From: Isohypsibius dastychi
Lineage: Eukaryota; Tardigrada; Eutardigrada; Parachela; Isohypsibiidae
DNA: 64,000 nucleotides
Assembly (NCBI GenBank): GCA_034696485.1
Contig: JAQIWT010000002.1
Coordinates: 55,930 to 119,929 of the forward strand
Reading direction: 5' to 3'
The notes below the pieces were generated by a model that ran no database searches, was not told the DNA's origin, and saw only the letters and a program-made list of their open reading frames with translations. Shown here piece by piece: positions 1 through 11,702 of this stretch. Each line of letters starts with the position of its first letter. Within the stretch, counting starts at the first letter, position 1. The position numbers and the translations under genes are program-made.

Positions 1-3000
1 GTATCGACCGAGCCTTGTGGAGTTCCTGGAACTGGAGGTAAGAGCTTGCATTTATCCGTAATAATGAACGAGCCGCAAACAGCGGAACAAGATACAGGAG
101 AGTTGTATGTTTTAGTCAGAGACCCTTTCGGCCTTGCATCGCAGTTTTTGTTCAGTCAAACGCGCAAGATAAGGCGTTCGAAGAAACCCGGTTTGTCGGC
201 CGTTCGACGTCCTCGTATAATTGGTGGTCTAGACAGCACCCCAACTCAGATCTGCTGGCAAGTAGGTGGTTATGATATTTTTTGAATGACTGTGTGATCA
301 GGTTCACTTTGGTCTTCACAGGCATTTGTCGTTGCCAATCTCCCTGGTGATCGTAAGTACTGTTGTACATCATGAACTGCGTTCAGGGAAATAAAATATG
401 AGCGAGAAAATTTTCATAACTAAATTGACAAGTAGATGTTCCCTACATTAATGGTTATGAACCAAATAATCATGTCATTACCAGAATCTGTTTCCAGAGG
501 GCGCCATCACTTGTGGCGGTGTGATCATTGGTTCACAGTCCATCTTAACCGCAGCTAGTTGTCTTTTCGACTTGGATAGGTCAGTACAGTAAAAGTGATC
601 TTGCAGAAATCAGGTTTCATGATTTTGCAGAGCTCCGTTGGCGGCTGCAGTATTTAGCGTCACGGTGAGTAGCGGTGCAAAATTGCTTCTACAGGGGTGA
701 TGTATGACCTCGGAATATTCGGGTTCAAATTCGCATTCACATTCGATGTACTGTACGGTACGGGCTGCTTGCAGGTTGGGGCGATTGACAATTTGGCCCC
801 CGACTCCAATGCGAACGATCCCACAAGTTGTGCCGAGGCGTTCACCGTGACTAGGGCTATCATCCACCCAGATTATGTCTACGAAACAAATGATAACGAC
901 ATCGGTAAATGACAGCGAGGATATTGTTATCATCCAAAATGTCAGAATCTTGTTGACTTAAGGACTTTTGATTCTCGAAGCACCGATAGATCTGGATGGG
1001 AAATTATGCGCATGTGCAATCTGTTTGACGGACCAGGTTTTACCACCGACTGGAGAAACGTGTGTTATGAGCGGCTACGGATCGGAGACTGCCGATGATT
1101 CAGGTCTCACGTGATTCTGAGTGGTCACGATCATACTATAAAGAATATTGTCCTTATTTTTAGCTCCCAGAGACGCGATCCCTCTCAAGTGGTAAAGCTG
1201 TCCCATGGAATCAGAATTCGAAATAATAAATCTATGACGTAAGGGTGGCGCAAACTGTGCAGGCCCAGACCGACGCATGTGCCGTCTTTGTTGATGGAAA
1301 TGCACAGACCAATCTCGACAACTACATGTAAGTAAAACCTGAGCACCTCACATCTCAGCATCGAACCTTTGCAAACTCGTTCAAATTCCCAGCTGTTCAT
1401 CGGGAGCCGTTGGGCAGGACCAGTGTCTAGGGGATAATGGAGGTAATGAATTAACAGGAAATGAGTCTTATCTTGAATAATAATTTTCAGGGCCTTTTGT
1501 TTGCTGGTCACCGACATCCAACTCACATTACTTGGTTTAGTACTCTTCACACTGGTCTGAAATTTCCCATTAGTTAAACATCGTCTTGGCTAGGCTGGGA
1601 TTATGTCGTTCACAAGTGAAGTATGCGGTCAGGGGCTAGGAGGCCAGAGTGTCAAGGTCCTGAACTATATACCCTGGATCACCGCGAATACTCCAACAGG
1701 TAACAATCATCAGATTACACAACGAACTCTAATAGGTAACCTTTCCACAGGAGATGTCGTCATCGGCACAGAAGTTGCTGTTACGACGCAGGCGCCCCCT
1801 GTTGATATCTGTGGTCTATCCGGAACTGGTGAAGCTGATCCATTCGGCCTGGCGGCTCAGTTTAGAGCTGGTTTCTTCCAAAGAACCGCTGACTTTCGTG
1901 TGTCACACCCTAGGCTCGGGATGGGGAAAGGTCACAAAATCATCGGAGGTATACCGGCTGTTCCTACAGAGATATGTTGGCAGGTAACCCTCAACCATTT
2001 CGATCATGCGAGCTTTTTGTATCAGTGGTTAGCATAGGCGTTGCTTTTCATAACGTTTGATGATGGGTCAGAGGAGGATTTTTTTTGCGGAGGGTCGATC
2101 ATCGGTACACGAACTATTCTCACAGCTGCCCATTGCCTGCAGTTTCCTACGTAAGTGTATGCATATGGATTACATGGTATTATAAGCGTTGGACGAATTT
2201 GAATTTTTGGTTTACGAAGAACTGCCACGCTTTCGGTTACACTGGGATACACGTCCTTCACGGATGCAAGTCAAACTACAACCTGTTCACGCGTATTCGC
2301 AGTTGACCGATACATTGCACACCCAAGCTTCAACAACGTCACTTTCGACAATGACATAGGTTGACGCTCTCAGTTTTGGTTGTTAAGGATTCCTTTGTAA
2401 ATGTGTGATACTAGGATTGGTCATCCTTTCGGAGGCTATTGATTTTGAGTCAAGCAGTTCGTGCTATTGTCCGGTTTGCGTGTCAGAACGACCACCGAAT
2501 GTGGGTGAACTGTGCGCAGTATCAGGACATGGGTCACAAACCACGGGAAGTGAGTATATTCGTTCTTCGTGCCAACATCCAACTGTTGTTCAAACGGTGC
2601 TGTTTTCCATGCAGCCTCCGATGTCAGTGATCTGGCGTGGGTGACACAAAGAACACTTCAGCAATCTGACGATGGAACATGCTCGTACAATATTGATCCG
2701 GCTACAGATGAACTGACCATCCTCGAACAATTCATATGTGCTGGTACATAAGAGAAGTTCAAACAACCGTACTGATGAATCTATGGTGACAGGGTTGTTT
2801 TTTAGGTGGCATAGTTGGGCAGGATTCTTGTCCGGGTGACAGGTTAGACTCATTCCCGTTTTTTTTTGTTAGAATCCGCTCATTGTTTCTGTTCGCAGTG
2901 GTGGCCCTTACGTTTGTTATGACTCAGTGTTTGGGTCTCACTACGGTAGCGAACGTTGGTTTATGGCCGTCGATTTTCCTTTGACCGATTTCTGTTTCTA

Positions 3001-3321
3001 GTCGCGGGAGTTGTCAGTTTTGGTGCTGATCCGTGCGGTCAGAATGTCGGTTCCCAGTACACCAAAGTATTTTTGAAAACCGAAAGTATCCGTTTTTGCA
3101 ACCATTCATCTCTTTTTCATCAGGTGGCGTTTTATTTGACCTGGATTGATGCTAACGCCCCACTGGGAGACGTGAATATCCAGTACACTGGAACAGCAAC
3201 AACAACATTTGCCCCACAAGCTTCAAGCACAATCCGGGTGACCACTTCAGCTTCTGCGCCTGCACCTGCACCTACTCCATCATCAATGCAGCCTTATTAT
3301 AACATACGGCCACATAAATGA
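1..3321 (+). CDS. Secreted polyserase-like protein with two tandem trypsin (S1) domains, 5' partial
   Basis: Exons: 1-37, 116-261, 322-352, 498-579, 631-664, 775-904, 963-1103, 1164-1191, 1244-1327, 1393-1442, 1491-1534, 1594-1699, 1751-1983, 2038-2150, 2220-2359, 2415-2549, 2615-2743, 2806-2842, 2899-2945, 3002-3066, 3124-3321. All junctions keep phase, giving 669 codons and a stop; the 5' end lies outside the window. Each domain is preceded by a DPFGLA(S/A)QF stretch and starts with IIGG, the usual activated N-terminus of chymotrypsin-fold proteases. Domain 1 has AASC for AAHC and GDNGG for GDSGG, so the catalytic His and Ser are gone while the Asp region (NDNDIG) remains. Domain 2 keeps AAHC, DNDIG and DSCPGDSGG, with the Asp expected for trypsin-like specificity. 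The linker after domain 1 runs straight into the pro-region of domain 2, so this is one gene, not two. The tail is rich in Thr, Ala and Pro. AATAAA lies at 3371. Extracellular location is inferred. Confidence 0.82.
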
Positions 3322-3682
3322 CAACATTGATAACTGGCATGAAACTGGTTTTTGGTAGAGAAGTGAACAAAATAAAGCCAGCTCTACTCGTCGCTTGATT
3401 GAAAACCAAAACACAGCTTCGATCATCTCAGATTTAAAGAATACGATTTTACTGAACAGAGAAAGAGCATGCGTAAAATCACATGCCCCGTGGTCATTAG
3501 CGCCATGATTGTGTCCTCGATTGCGGCTGATAAGTCATTGCTCTTTTCATACCTTTACTTCAATGTCTTGTTTTTGTCTGAAAAGTCTAACTGCGTTCAA
3601 TATGGCGTGATGCAAGTTTCGATCATATCTCTTCATTCCTTCCTACTGCATTCCAAGCTGGCTTGAGTCTGTGTTATGGACA
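3322..3682. other. Intergenic, no gene seen
   Basis: Holds an AATAAA at 3371-3376 suited to the upstream protease gene, and presumably the promoter and 5' UTR of the fucosyltransferase. No other structure recognised. Confidence 0.6.
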
Positions 3683-5276
3683 ATGGGAGAACGGTATTCC
3701 AGTATGTTTAGGCAGACTGTAGCTTACGTTTCCAAAGGGATTCGGCGTTCTTTGAAGCCTATCATACTCTTTGGTTTCTATTTGATGTGGACTATTCTTT
3801 CTGTGACTTCACCACCACAACAGAGCTTAAACAACGTTCCTGCATCATCAGACTTATTCCCGATCTCAAATTTATCATATTCTGCGAACAGTAAGGGGTT
3901 ACTCAGATGGTACCTCTCGAACGCTTCACTACATTATCCTTCTCCAAACCTGACCTCCATACCATCCCGAAATCTTTGGCCCTCGAGTATACAGGATCAT
4001 GACAGAATAGAAAACCAGTTATTGTTCAAACTGAAAAAGTCCGAAAACCGCAGTCGGATGAAAGTGATTCTCATTGCGGGAGAAGACCAGCCAAGTTACA
4101 GGCGGCCCCCTGCGGGACAAGCTGCGTTTCTTAGAAGCAAGTGTCCAGTTAACACATGCAAGTTTATGTATGATGTTTCCAAAGCCAAGATTGCTGATCT
4201 GATCTGGTTTCAAGACGCCATCAACCCTTACTTCACCGAGGTTCGTTGGGAACTTCGAGCGTCTCGGTTTGTTCACTGATAGGAGGTTTACTTTAATTCT
4301 GAACGTCTTATGTAGGGCTACGTTCGGCCTGCTAAGCAGATCTGGATGATGTCAATGTTGGAAGCCCCTTACCATACACCGGACTACTCTTTAATGGATG
4401 GAGTCAATGCTTTGAACTGGACAGCAAGGTACATCTGCATCGAAGCGTTTCAGCGATTGTTCTATAAACGTCTGTCTGACAGTTATCGATTGGATAGTGA
4501 ACTGGTCACCCCCTATGAGAAATATGTTCTGTACGATCCAGCCGTCCGTGCGCAGCCTCAATCAATCGACTATGCTAAAGAGAAGACAGGTGGTCAGAAA
4601 GTTGCTTGGTTTGTTTCGAATTGCGAAACAGCCAACAATCGCCTTGGATATGCCAAAGAGCTGTCCAAATACATATCAGTCGATATTTATGGAAGATGCG
4701 GTCCTAACGTCTGTGAACGCGGAGATTTCCAGACATGTATGGAAATGCTAAAAACGGATTACAAGTTCTATCTGTCATTCGAGGCAAGTGAGCTCTGATT
4801 TTTTGCTTGTTTACTTGACCTTTTTTGTTGAAGAACAGCAACTGTAAATGGTATATCACCGAGAAGCTATGGAAGGCTTACTTGGCCAATGTTATCCCGA
4901 TAGTAATGGGTGCCCCGGTGGAACACTACGAGCTTGTCGCACCGCACAAGTCATTCATCCATGTTGACCAGTTCGAAAGTCCGGCGAAATTGGCGGAATA
5001 TCTAAATTACCTCGACAAGAATGACACGGCTTATAACGCGTATTTTGAGTGGAAAGGAACTGGAGAGCTCATTGATACCAAGTTCAACTGTCGACTTTGC
5101 GCGTATGAGACTGTAGCCCCAGATCACTAACACTATTTTTAGATACATTTTTCAGACTACTACATGCTGACGGACCCCAACATGTGTACAGCAAGTTTGC
5201 GGAATGGTGGCAAGGCGACAAAGTGTGCTCCTCGAAAGCGTCCGTCAATCCAATCATTTTTGATATGGACTTTTGA
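3683..5276 (+). CDS. Alpha-1,3-fucosyltransferase (GT10)
   Basis: Exons 3683-4240, 4316-4783, 4834-5102, 5156-5276; 471 aa. It should transfer fucose from GDP-fucose to N-acetylglucosamine of N- or O-glycans in the Golgi. A short cytoplasmic N-terminus is followed by a membrane segment (about residues 28-45, IILFGFYLMWTILSV), the type II topology of the family. The catalytic C-terminal half shows KFYLSFE, NSNCKWYITEKLW and CRLCALLH, the GT10 donor-site and Cys motifs, and ends with FAEWWQGDKVC. The second intron (4784-4833) begins with GC rather than GT (GAG|GCAAGT); only this junction gives the invariant SFE-NSNC motif. The last exon is also open in another frame, but only the frame used here matches the family. 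The first ATG in the open frame was taken as the start. Confidence 0.9.
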
Positions 5277-5686
5277 TCTCAAAGCATTTCCTCCTCTTCT
5301 GACATACTAGGGGTCACAAAAAGGTGTCATTTGACGGCAAACTTGATAGCTTGCTATATCAAATGAAGTTTTCACCAAATTTTCGGTCCGACGTCAAGCC
5401 ATCCATTGAGCCGACTCTCAAAATTTCTCTTTTTGCATTCAGCTGATTTGAGATTCCGATTCATCATGTTTGAAGTGGATTATGATCAAAATCGGTATAA
5501 ATCTCCAATTTGAAGAGGCTTCCTTCGAAACAATGCGTCAACTCCTTGAAAAAGTCGTCATTTCATGTTCTGTAGACTCTTTTTCTGAGTTTATCTGCCA
5601 TAGTCAGCAACTACCTGTTGTCATTATTTAATGCGTGAAAGCATCAGTTTTCACTCCAGTCCAAGGTTGCACTTGAATCCGACGCC
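5277..5686. other. Intergenic, no gene seen
   Basis: AT-rich spacer between the fucosyltransferase stop and the signal peptide of the next gene. Nothing recognised beyond a presumed promoter. Confidence 0.5.
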
Positions 5687-6565
5687 ATGTTCATCGAGAT
5701 CGTTTCTTTCGCGCTTCTAGCCGCAGTTGGGCAGTCCGCCATTTTCAACACTGACAGTCGTTATGGAAAATGGGGGAAAGTAAACCCTGCCGATACGTTT
5801 GTCAAAGTCCCCTACTACATCGATATTGCGAAATACAGTTAAGGACGCGTTCTCGTGACTAAACATCCTAATCTGTGAATATATTTTTTATGATTTATAG
5901 CTCCAGCAGAGTTGACCAATATCAACACAGCCATCACAAACTTCAATGCCGGTGGACTGGGCGCATGCATTAAGTACGAGGCCATCGCTGCGCCAACGTT
6001 TGTTCAGAATCGAGATTACGTGTTCATTTCCACCACTTCCAACGCTGGGTACGTAGTTTCTGTTCTTGCAACCAAAGTGATCAAGTGTGATCAGCCAACT
6101 TTGTGCAACAGGGTCAGAGAGACAACATGTGCAACTGTGCCAGGCCGACAGTTCTCTCAGTTGGGTCAAGGCCAGAAACTTTACCTGGTCAACGGTCCAG
6201 GGGGTTGCACTGACGACGTGCGGGACATCATGCGCTATTTGACCATTGTAGCCTGTAGTATGCGCAATGAGTTCCAGCGCACAGATCGGACTATCACCGT
6301 GACCCCCACCAACATTGACCCTAGTCTGCAGGGACTTGGGCTTTATAATGTCTACGCGGCCGGTAAGTATGCAACGTGTCCGACCGCCACTGCTTTTGAT
6401 CCGAACTCGATCACTATGGTCCAACCGACAAAATACGGAACTAATACGGCAGGAACAAAAGCTACTGTGTTTACTGGAGCAACAGTTCCAACAACTACGA
6501 CCCTGAGTGTGAACGATTGTAACTGTTGTGCAGCCACATACAGCTGCACTGCAACTTGCTCTTGA
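5687..6565 (+). CDS. Secreted astacin-like protein lacking the zinc site (pseudo-protease)
   Basis: Exons 5687-5837 and 5901-6565; 271 aa. The N-terminus is a signal peptide (MFIEIVSFALLAAVGQS). The body follows the M12A astacin fold order: a VPYYID strand, ACIKYEAIAA for the CIRF strand, RDYVFIS, a GC pair before the active helix, then NEFQRTDR and NID.S matching the HE..RTDR and NI.P segments downstream of the zinc site. The zinc-binding HExxHxxGxxH is not conserved: the aligned stretch reads YLTIVACSMRN (about residues 160-172), so all three His and the catalytic Glu are replaced. The protein cannot be a standard metalloprotease; a binding or inhibitory role is inference. The C-terminus adds a Thr-rich stretch and a Cys-rich end (NCCAATYSCTATCS). 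AATAAA at 6614-6619. The astacin assignment rests on pattern, not a search. Confidence 0.72.
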
Positions 6566-9168
6566 ATCATGTACCTGTTTCTGTTCTTGCGAATCAAACG
6601 GATCAACTACAGTAATAAAGAATTGGGTTGGTCACCAGTTGCTGCTAATTTGAGAAGATAAATCTACAGAATAATCTGGATAGTGGCCTGATGAATTACA
6701 TTCCAGTATACACAGAAGTCTTTAGATTTGCGATCCTGTGCCGGTGCGGAACTCGACGCTCTCCACTTTTTAGAACGAACCGCCAGAGCCCACTGACTTT
6801 GAATATGGGGGAAACTGACGGTCTGCTCTTTGTATATCGATAAGTGGTCCGTGACGATAATGACATAATGCCCCTCAGTTCAAACAAGCAGTACACTACA
6901 AACGAAATTGAGAATCGGAGTTCAGGCTCGTTTCAAGGCAGAGTGCTCCATGAAGCGGTGAGAAGTCCGCTCTTCACTTGCCTTGCTAAACGGACCAACT
7001 AGCTCAGGTCGAACGCATACGAACTGCTTTTCGTATGGTTTGAACAGTGAAGCTCATGATTTGAAAAGATACTTTGGATTCAGATTTTTGTGTTTGTTGT
7101 TGATTGACAAAAGGGGTTGTGAAATTGACGACTTCCCACAAGTTGAGCATTTGCTACTTCCGCAGTTGTAGCGCCACCGAGTAAACTGACGGATTTTTGT
7201 GTATGCTGTTTCAAATGTACAGACCAAATCAACGCTGACAAAAGGTCACTCTCCTCTGTGTTGGGTAACATGCAGTTTCAGAACTGTGACTTTCCACGGA
7301 TTGATGTGATTACTGCAGGTGTCTGACTTCTAGAGCATTCCAGATGCAAATTCATCTTCACTATTCTGCGATTAGCCTATAACGTCATAGACTTAATCTG
7401 ATGAAGTTACAGATAAACGCACCCGATCAACGAACAACTTGCCACGACCTCGGGATAAGAACGTGAACAGAATGTTCCGTTTTGTCAGAGATTTCGCTAA
7501 TTTCAGGCAGTTTATGAGCTACAGTGACGTTAAAAAGGTATAAATAAAATAACAACTCTCATTCACTCGAAATCTGATGACAAAGGTCGACTGGCAGCTC
7601 GCACCAGAAGTGGTGCGTCCTGATTTAATCACCCATTCTAGGCACGGAGTCAGCGTTTGAGCGGCGACTAACTGAATTCATTGAGAAATCTCGTGATCTT
7701 CAGCGTGATTAGAAGCAAAAAATCGAATTTGCTAATAGGTTTTATTACTGAAACCAGTTTTTCAGCTGGCGAAATTCGATAAATGCTTATTAACTCTTAC
7801 AGCAACGCAAATGCATCCTCATACATTTCTGTGAATAAACGCGTCTTCCTGTTGATTTGTCTTCGCGATATGCACGCTTGTCACACAAATATCAAAAAAC
7901 AATTTTTATTACTTGACCATTAGACATCCGTGCACCTTGTTTCTTACGATCTTTAAAACGGTGTGGCGCTTTAATTATCTAATCGGACTTCCTGGGCTTT
8001 AATCAGTTCGGAACATCACATCAGTCTGATTCTTCCAAAACTCATGAAACATTAAACGAAAGAATGAAATGTATTCGTGCCAAAAAAATGTGCTCTCGAT
8101 CTCAGTTATTCCGTATTATAGCAATAGTACTGTCGAGATCGTGAGAATACTGCTACACCGTGGATAACAAAAAACTGAACGTGAGTTGTCCGGCACTGAG
8201 TTCTCCTTTCGACATCACAGAAACATTTGCTCCTGAAAACATATTCTGTCTACAAAAACAAATTAACTGCAGGTGATCTGTTCTACAAATCGGAAGCTTA
8301 GAATTTCACGTTGTAATAATCAGTAAATCATCGCATCCCAAAACCAGATTTGTAGCTAAAGTCATGAGCTCTGTACGCACAGTTTTGCTTAACTTCTTAA
8401 GTTTGTTTCGACCACATTTTCCATAACCAGTTTCGAATTTCGATTCTGAATTTAAATTTGAATTGTAAAAATTCTGGCTTTTCCAATCTGAAATTTGCCA
8501 TTCGTATCGTAACGATAATAAAATTTGTAATATACCCGCTTGAAAATTAAGTGATACATTAGATCATCCATTAGTGACCTTTCGAATTTTTCAGGGTCAG
8601 AACACAGCGACCGAGCAACTCAGGTCATTTACAGACCATCAACAACCATTTGTTTATGGGTGATTGTTAATTACTTTTGTCAAAAAAAAGACAGTTCTTC
8701 GTGTTTTTTCAAAAGGTCTTTTTATGACGCATCCGTCAAAACTCTTGCGAAAACTAACGATCACATCACATCCAGCTTGGGATTAACCCGTCATTTGATG
8801 CTTCACCTAGAAATCCTTGGACCGATAAGTATCCGTGTGAGGAACTTAGAGCTCTTCGAGATCGTCAAAGGATGTTTTCAGTGAATAATTAACCTAGACA
8901 CACTGGCAATTCCCACTTGTTTCCGTCATCTCTCGACCGTTTCTGTCTCTAAGAAATGTCCTACTTTCGAAAAAACACCGTGCCGATCAGTAGTCGATTA
9001 CTCGCCTGTATTTAAAGCTGTGGCGTTGAATCGTTCACTGACTACAAACGGTGACCTTTTTAGGTGATAGCATTATGCATAGACTTCACGTTTTCGGTGA
9101 ATTTTAGTTTTATTGAGAATTCAGTGTGAAACAGGGGTGAGTGCTCTATCATAAGCAGGTGATAAAAT
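6566..9168. other. 2.6 kb gene-free stretch
   Basis: No reading frame here carries family motifs or joins by splicing to another. The sequence is AT-rich without obvious tandem repeats. It holds the polyadenylation signal of the astacin-like gene (6614) and the 3' UTR of the GPCR on the other strand. An unrecognised non-coding RNA cannot be excluded. Confidence 0.5.
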
Positions 9169-10412
9169 CTAGTGACAACGAAGAAAGTGTTCAACCGCGT
9201 GCTTGATTTCCGGAATACTATAGTGATAGACAATGGGGTTGACCAAGCACGTGCTGTACTGCAAGCAGATGACAATAGCATAAACCAAGAAATCTTCGTA
9301 TCGTTTGTCGAAAATGCCGAGGGTGAAGTAAGTGTCAACTGGAGTCCAGAAGCAGATGACAAACAGCGTCAACCAGGACAACGCCAAATAGAGTCGCGCT
9401 TCTTTGTTGTGCTTACGATGTTTAGTGGCTACCTTCACAATTTCGGTTGGTTTGGCGGTGGAATCAGCGTGATCGCTCGAAGTGGTGGTTACAGCTAAAA
9501 TAAATTCCAGAATCAAAACTTGTTTAGAGCAGTCTTGTTTCATTTCTTTTAATTCTACTTTATTTTTTCTATTCAACAATAAATATTCTTCTACTCTTAT
9601 TTCTTTGTTCTGATATTTTTTATTTCGAAATGATTTTTACAAATATGTTGGATGACTTTCTCTTTACCTGTGTGATTGTGGGATGGCGCATGGGAATGTT
9701 CAGTATGGGTCATGGCAATAGAGTTGCGAGCCGGGCCGACACGTTTTGAATTTCGCAAGAGCAATTTGGCGCAAATGAGGCAGTAGCTGACAGCAATGAC
9801 GACCAATGGCATCCAGTAGATGACAAACTGGACAAACAGGCCCAGATCGTGTTGGGCAGGGAGGTCAATGAAACACGCGGTCGGGTCAAGATTCTCGGCC
9901 GTTCGGTCAATGATGACATAGGGCAACAGAATTGCATGCAAATAAGCCCACAAAATCCCGATCACAACGAAGGAGACTTTAGCTGACCGTTTTTCCCGGT
10001 AGAAGACGGGAAAAAAGACGGCGCATAATCGGTCTAGGCTGATTATGGCGACAGCGTTGGTGGTTGCACAGGTGAAGACGTAATCGACGTAGAGAAAAAA
10101 AGCACACATATTAGCCCCGAAAGGCCAAGTGCCATTGAAGGTGTAGCCGACGAAGAAAGGCATATCCAGCAGCGCGACTATCAAATCGATAAAGGAAAGA
10201 TTCAGCAGGTAGTAATTGAAAGGTGTGCGGATATTGGGGGTGCGGATGAAAACAGCGATTACGATCAGATTCAGAATAATGGACAGCAGGGAAATAACTG
10301 AGACTGTGCTGGCCATCGCATAGGTGACTGCGACGTTCACATCGATGCTAGCGTTGGCCGTCGTGTTTGTCATGTTAGAGAAATTGTGGTGAGCTTCAAT
10401 TGTTGCGTCCAT
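9169..10412 (-). CDS. Aminergic-type rhodopsin GPCR (muscarinic/histamine-like)
   Basis: Exons 10412-9668 and 9494-9169 (intron 173 bp, phase 1); 356 aa. Seven membrane segments are visible. The N-terminus carries several NxT/S glycosylation sites. TM3 reads LYVDYVF, with Asp at 3.32, the residue that binds the amine of biogenic amines and acetylcholine. The DRY box is SLDRL, TM5 has YWMPLVV, TM6 has CFWTP and TM7 has NPIVY. The VDY and WTP context resembles muscarinic and histamine receptors most. The third loop holds the intron and is His-rich. A plasma-membrane G-protein coupled role is the family role; the ligand is unknown. The next gene upstream on the same strand is a close paralog, so the two are a local duplication. 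Confidence 0.88.
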
Positions 10413-10661
10413 CTTTTATAGCGCGCCAACTCCCACGTGTGGTTCAGCTTGAAGAAAGGCCGTATTCTAGTCGTCTGAACGGATGTTTGCTGGATGTCTT
10501 AAGTGCAAGAAGATCCCATTTGGACGATGGGATGAAAAAGAACAATGGGGCTGAATAATTCACGTGGGACCGAGGAATAATGCACCAGCCTCGTGGGATG
10601 CGCACGAATTGTCCATTTTTCCTCGTCGGAAAAACAGCCAGAGAAAAACTTGAGGAGTTTT

Positions 10662-11702
10662 TCACAGCAATCGGTTGGATCGTGTAATGCGTCGGAGCGC
10701 AACTCTGATTTCCGGAATGCTAAATGGGTAGACGATTGGATTTACGAGGCAGGTGCAATACTGCAGGCAAATGACGACAGCATAGGTGAAGAAGCTCTCG
10801 GCTTCGGGTTTGAAGATACACAGCGTGAAATAAACGTCCGCCGGCGTCCAAAAAACAACGACACAAAAGGTCAGCCAGGAGAGCACTCGATAGAGCCGGC
10901 GTTCGCGCTTCCGCGGAAGAAGCACTGCTTCATAAAAAAGGTGTCTCTCCGCTGAAGTCTCCGCGAGAACTGCAGGGTGATTAACGTTTACGGTGGTGGT
11001 TTTTATAAGGACCTCCTTGTACCACGTACCTTTTTCATTAGCCAGACTACGTGTTCTTTGGGGGTGAACGCGACGCGATCGCAACTTGATACAAATGAGC
11101 AAGTAGCACACTGCAATAACAATTAACGGAAGCCAGTACGCGACAATCTGAACCGTTAATCCATAAACAGGTTGGAAGGGTAGATTGATGAAGCAGCTGG
11201 TCGTGTCCAGATTTTCGGCAAGGCGGTCTATCATCAAATACGGCAAGATCGCAGCATGCAGGTAGGTCCACAGGGCCGCAATCACAGCGAGAGTCACTTT
11301 AGTCGAGTGATATTTCCGGTAGCACACTGGGAAGAAAATGCATGAAAATCGGTCCAAACTGATCAACATCACACCGTTTGTTGTGCCGCAAATGAACACA
11401 TAATCGATGTAGAGGAAGAAAGTGCAGTGCGCTGATGTGAACTGCCACCTTCCGTGAAAACCATAGGCGCTCATAAAACACATGTCGAAAAGCGCGATAA
11501 CAATGTCGCATACCGCCAGGTTCAAAAGGTAGAGATTGAAAGGACTCCTAATGGTTCTGTTTATCATGAACATTGTCACCACGAAAGCGTTGAGAATTAT
11601 GGAGACAGCGGCAATGGTGGCTACCGTGCCGGCCATAATTAGTGTTACAGTGCGCTCCACGCTTGACTCGTTGAGGCTGAGTGTGTTGTTGTCAGAAGCC
11701 AT
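10662..11702 (-). CDS. Aminergic-type rhodopsin GPCR, paralog of the neighbour
   Basis: Open without interruption as 346 aa from the ATG at 11702. It has the same signature set as the neighbouring receptor: Asp 3.32 in LYIDYVF, SLDRF for DRY, FWTP in TM6, NPIVYPFSIPEI in TM7. Residues in the third intracellular loop correspond to a stretch (11029-10970) that begins GTACGT and ends CTGCAG, is 60 nt long, has no stop, and lies exactly where the paralog has its intron. The mature mRNA may therefore be 326 codons, or both forms may exist. Neither version alters the membrane segments. Ligand unknown; amine or acetylcholine is inferred from Asp 3.32. Confidence 0.87.
   Translation of the reverse strand: MASDNNTLSLNESSVERTVTLIMAGTVATIAAVSIILNAFVVTMFMINRTIRSPFNLYLLNLAVCDIVIALFDMCFMSAYGFHGRWQFTSAHCTFFLYIDYVFICGTTNGVMLISLDRFSCIFFPVCYRKYHSTKVTLAVIAALWTYLHAAILPYLMIDRLAENLDTTSCFINLPFQPVYGLTVQIVAYWLPLIVIAVCYLLICIKLRSRRVHPQRTRSLANEKGTWYKEVLIKTTTVNVNHPAVLAETSAERHLFYEAVLLPRKRERRLYRVLSWLTFCVVVFWTPADVYFTLCIFKPEAESFFTYAVVICLQYCTCLVNPIVYPFSIPEIRVALRRITRSNRLL

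Noticed and set aside
1603-2037. A separate gene start for the second trypsin domain
   Set aside because: The exon at 1594-1699 joins in phase both to domain 1 and to 1751-1983, so one continuous protein explains the region better.
5156-5276. Alternative reading frame of the last fucosyltransferase exon
   Set aside because: It is open to a stop, but lacks the family end motif (FAEWW...C) that the chosen frame has, and needs a weaker donor.
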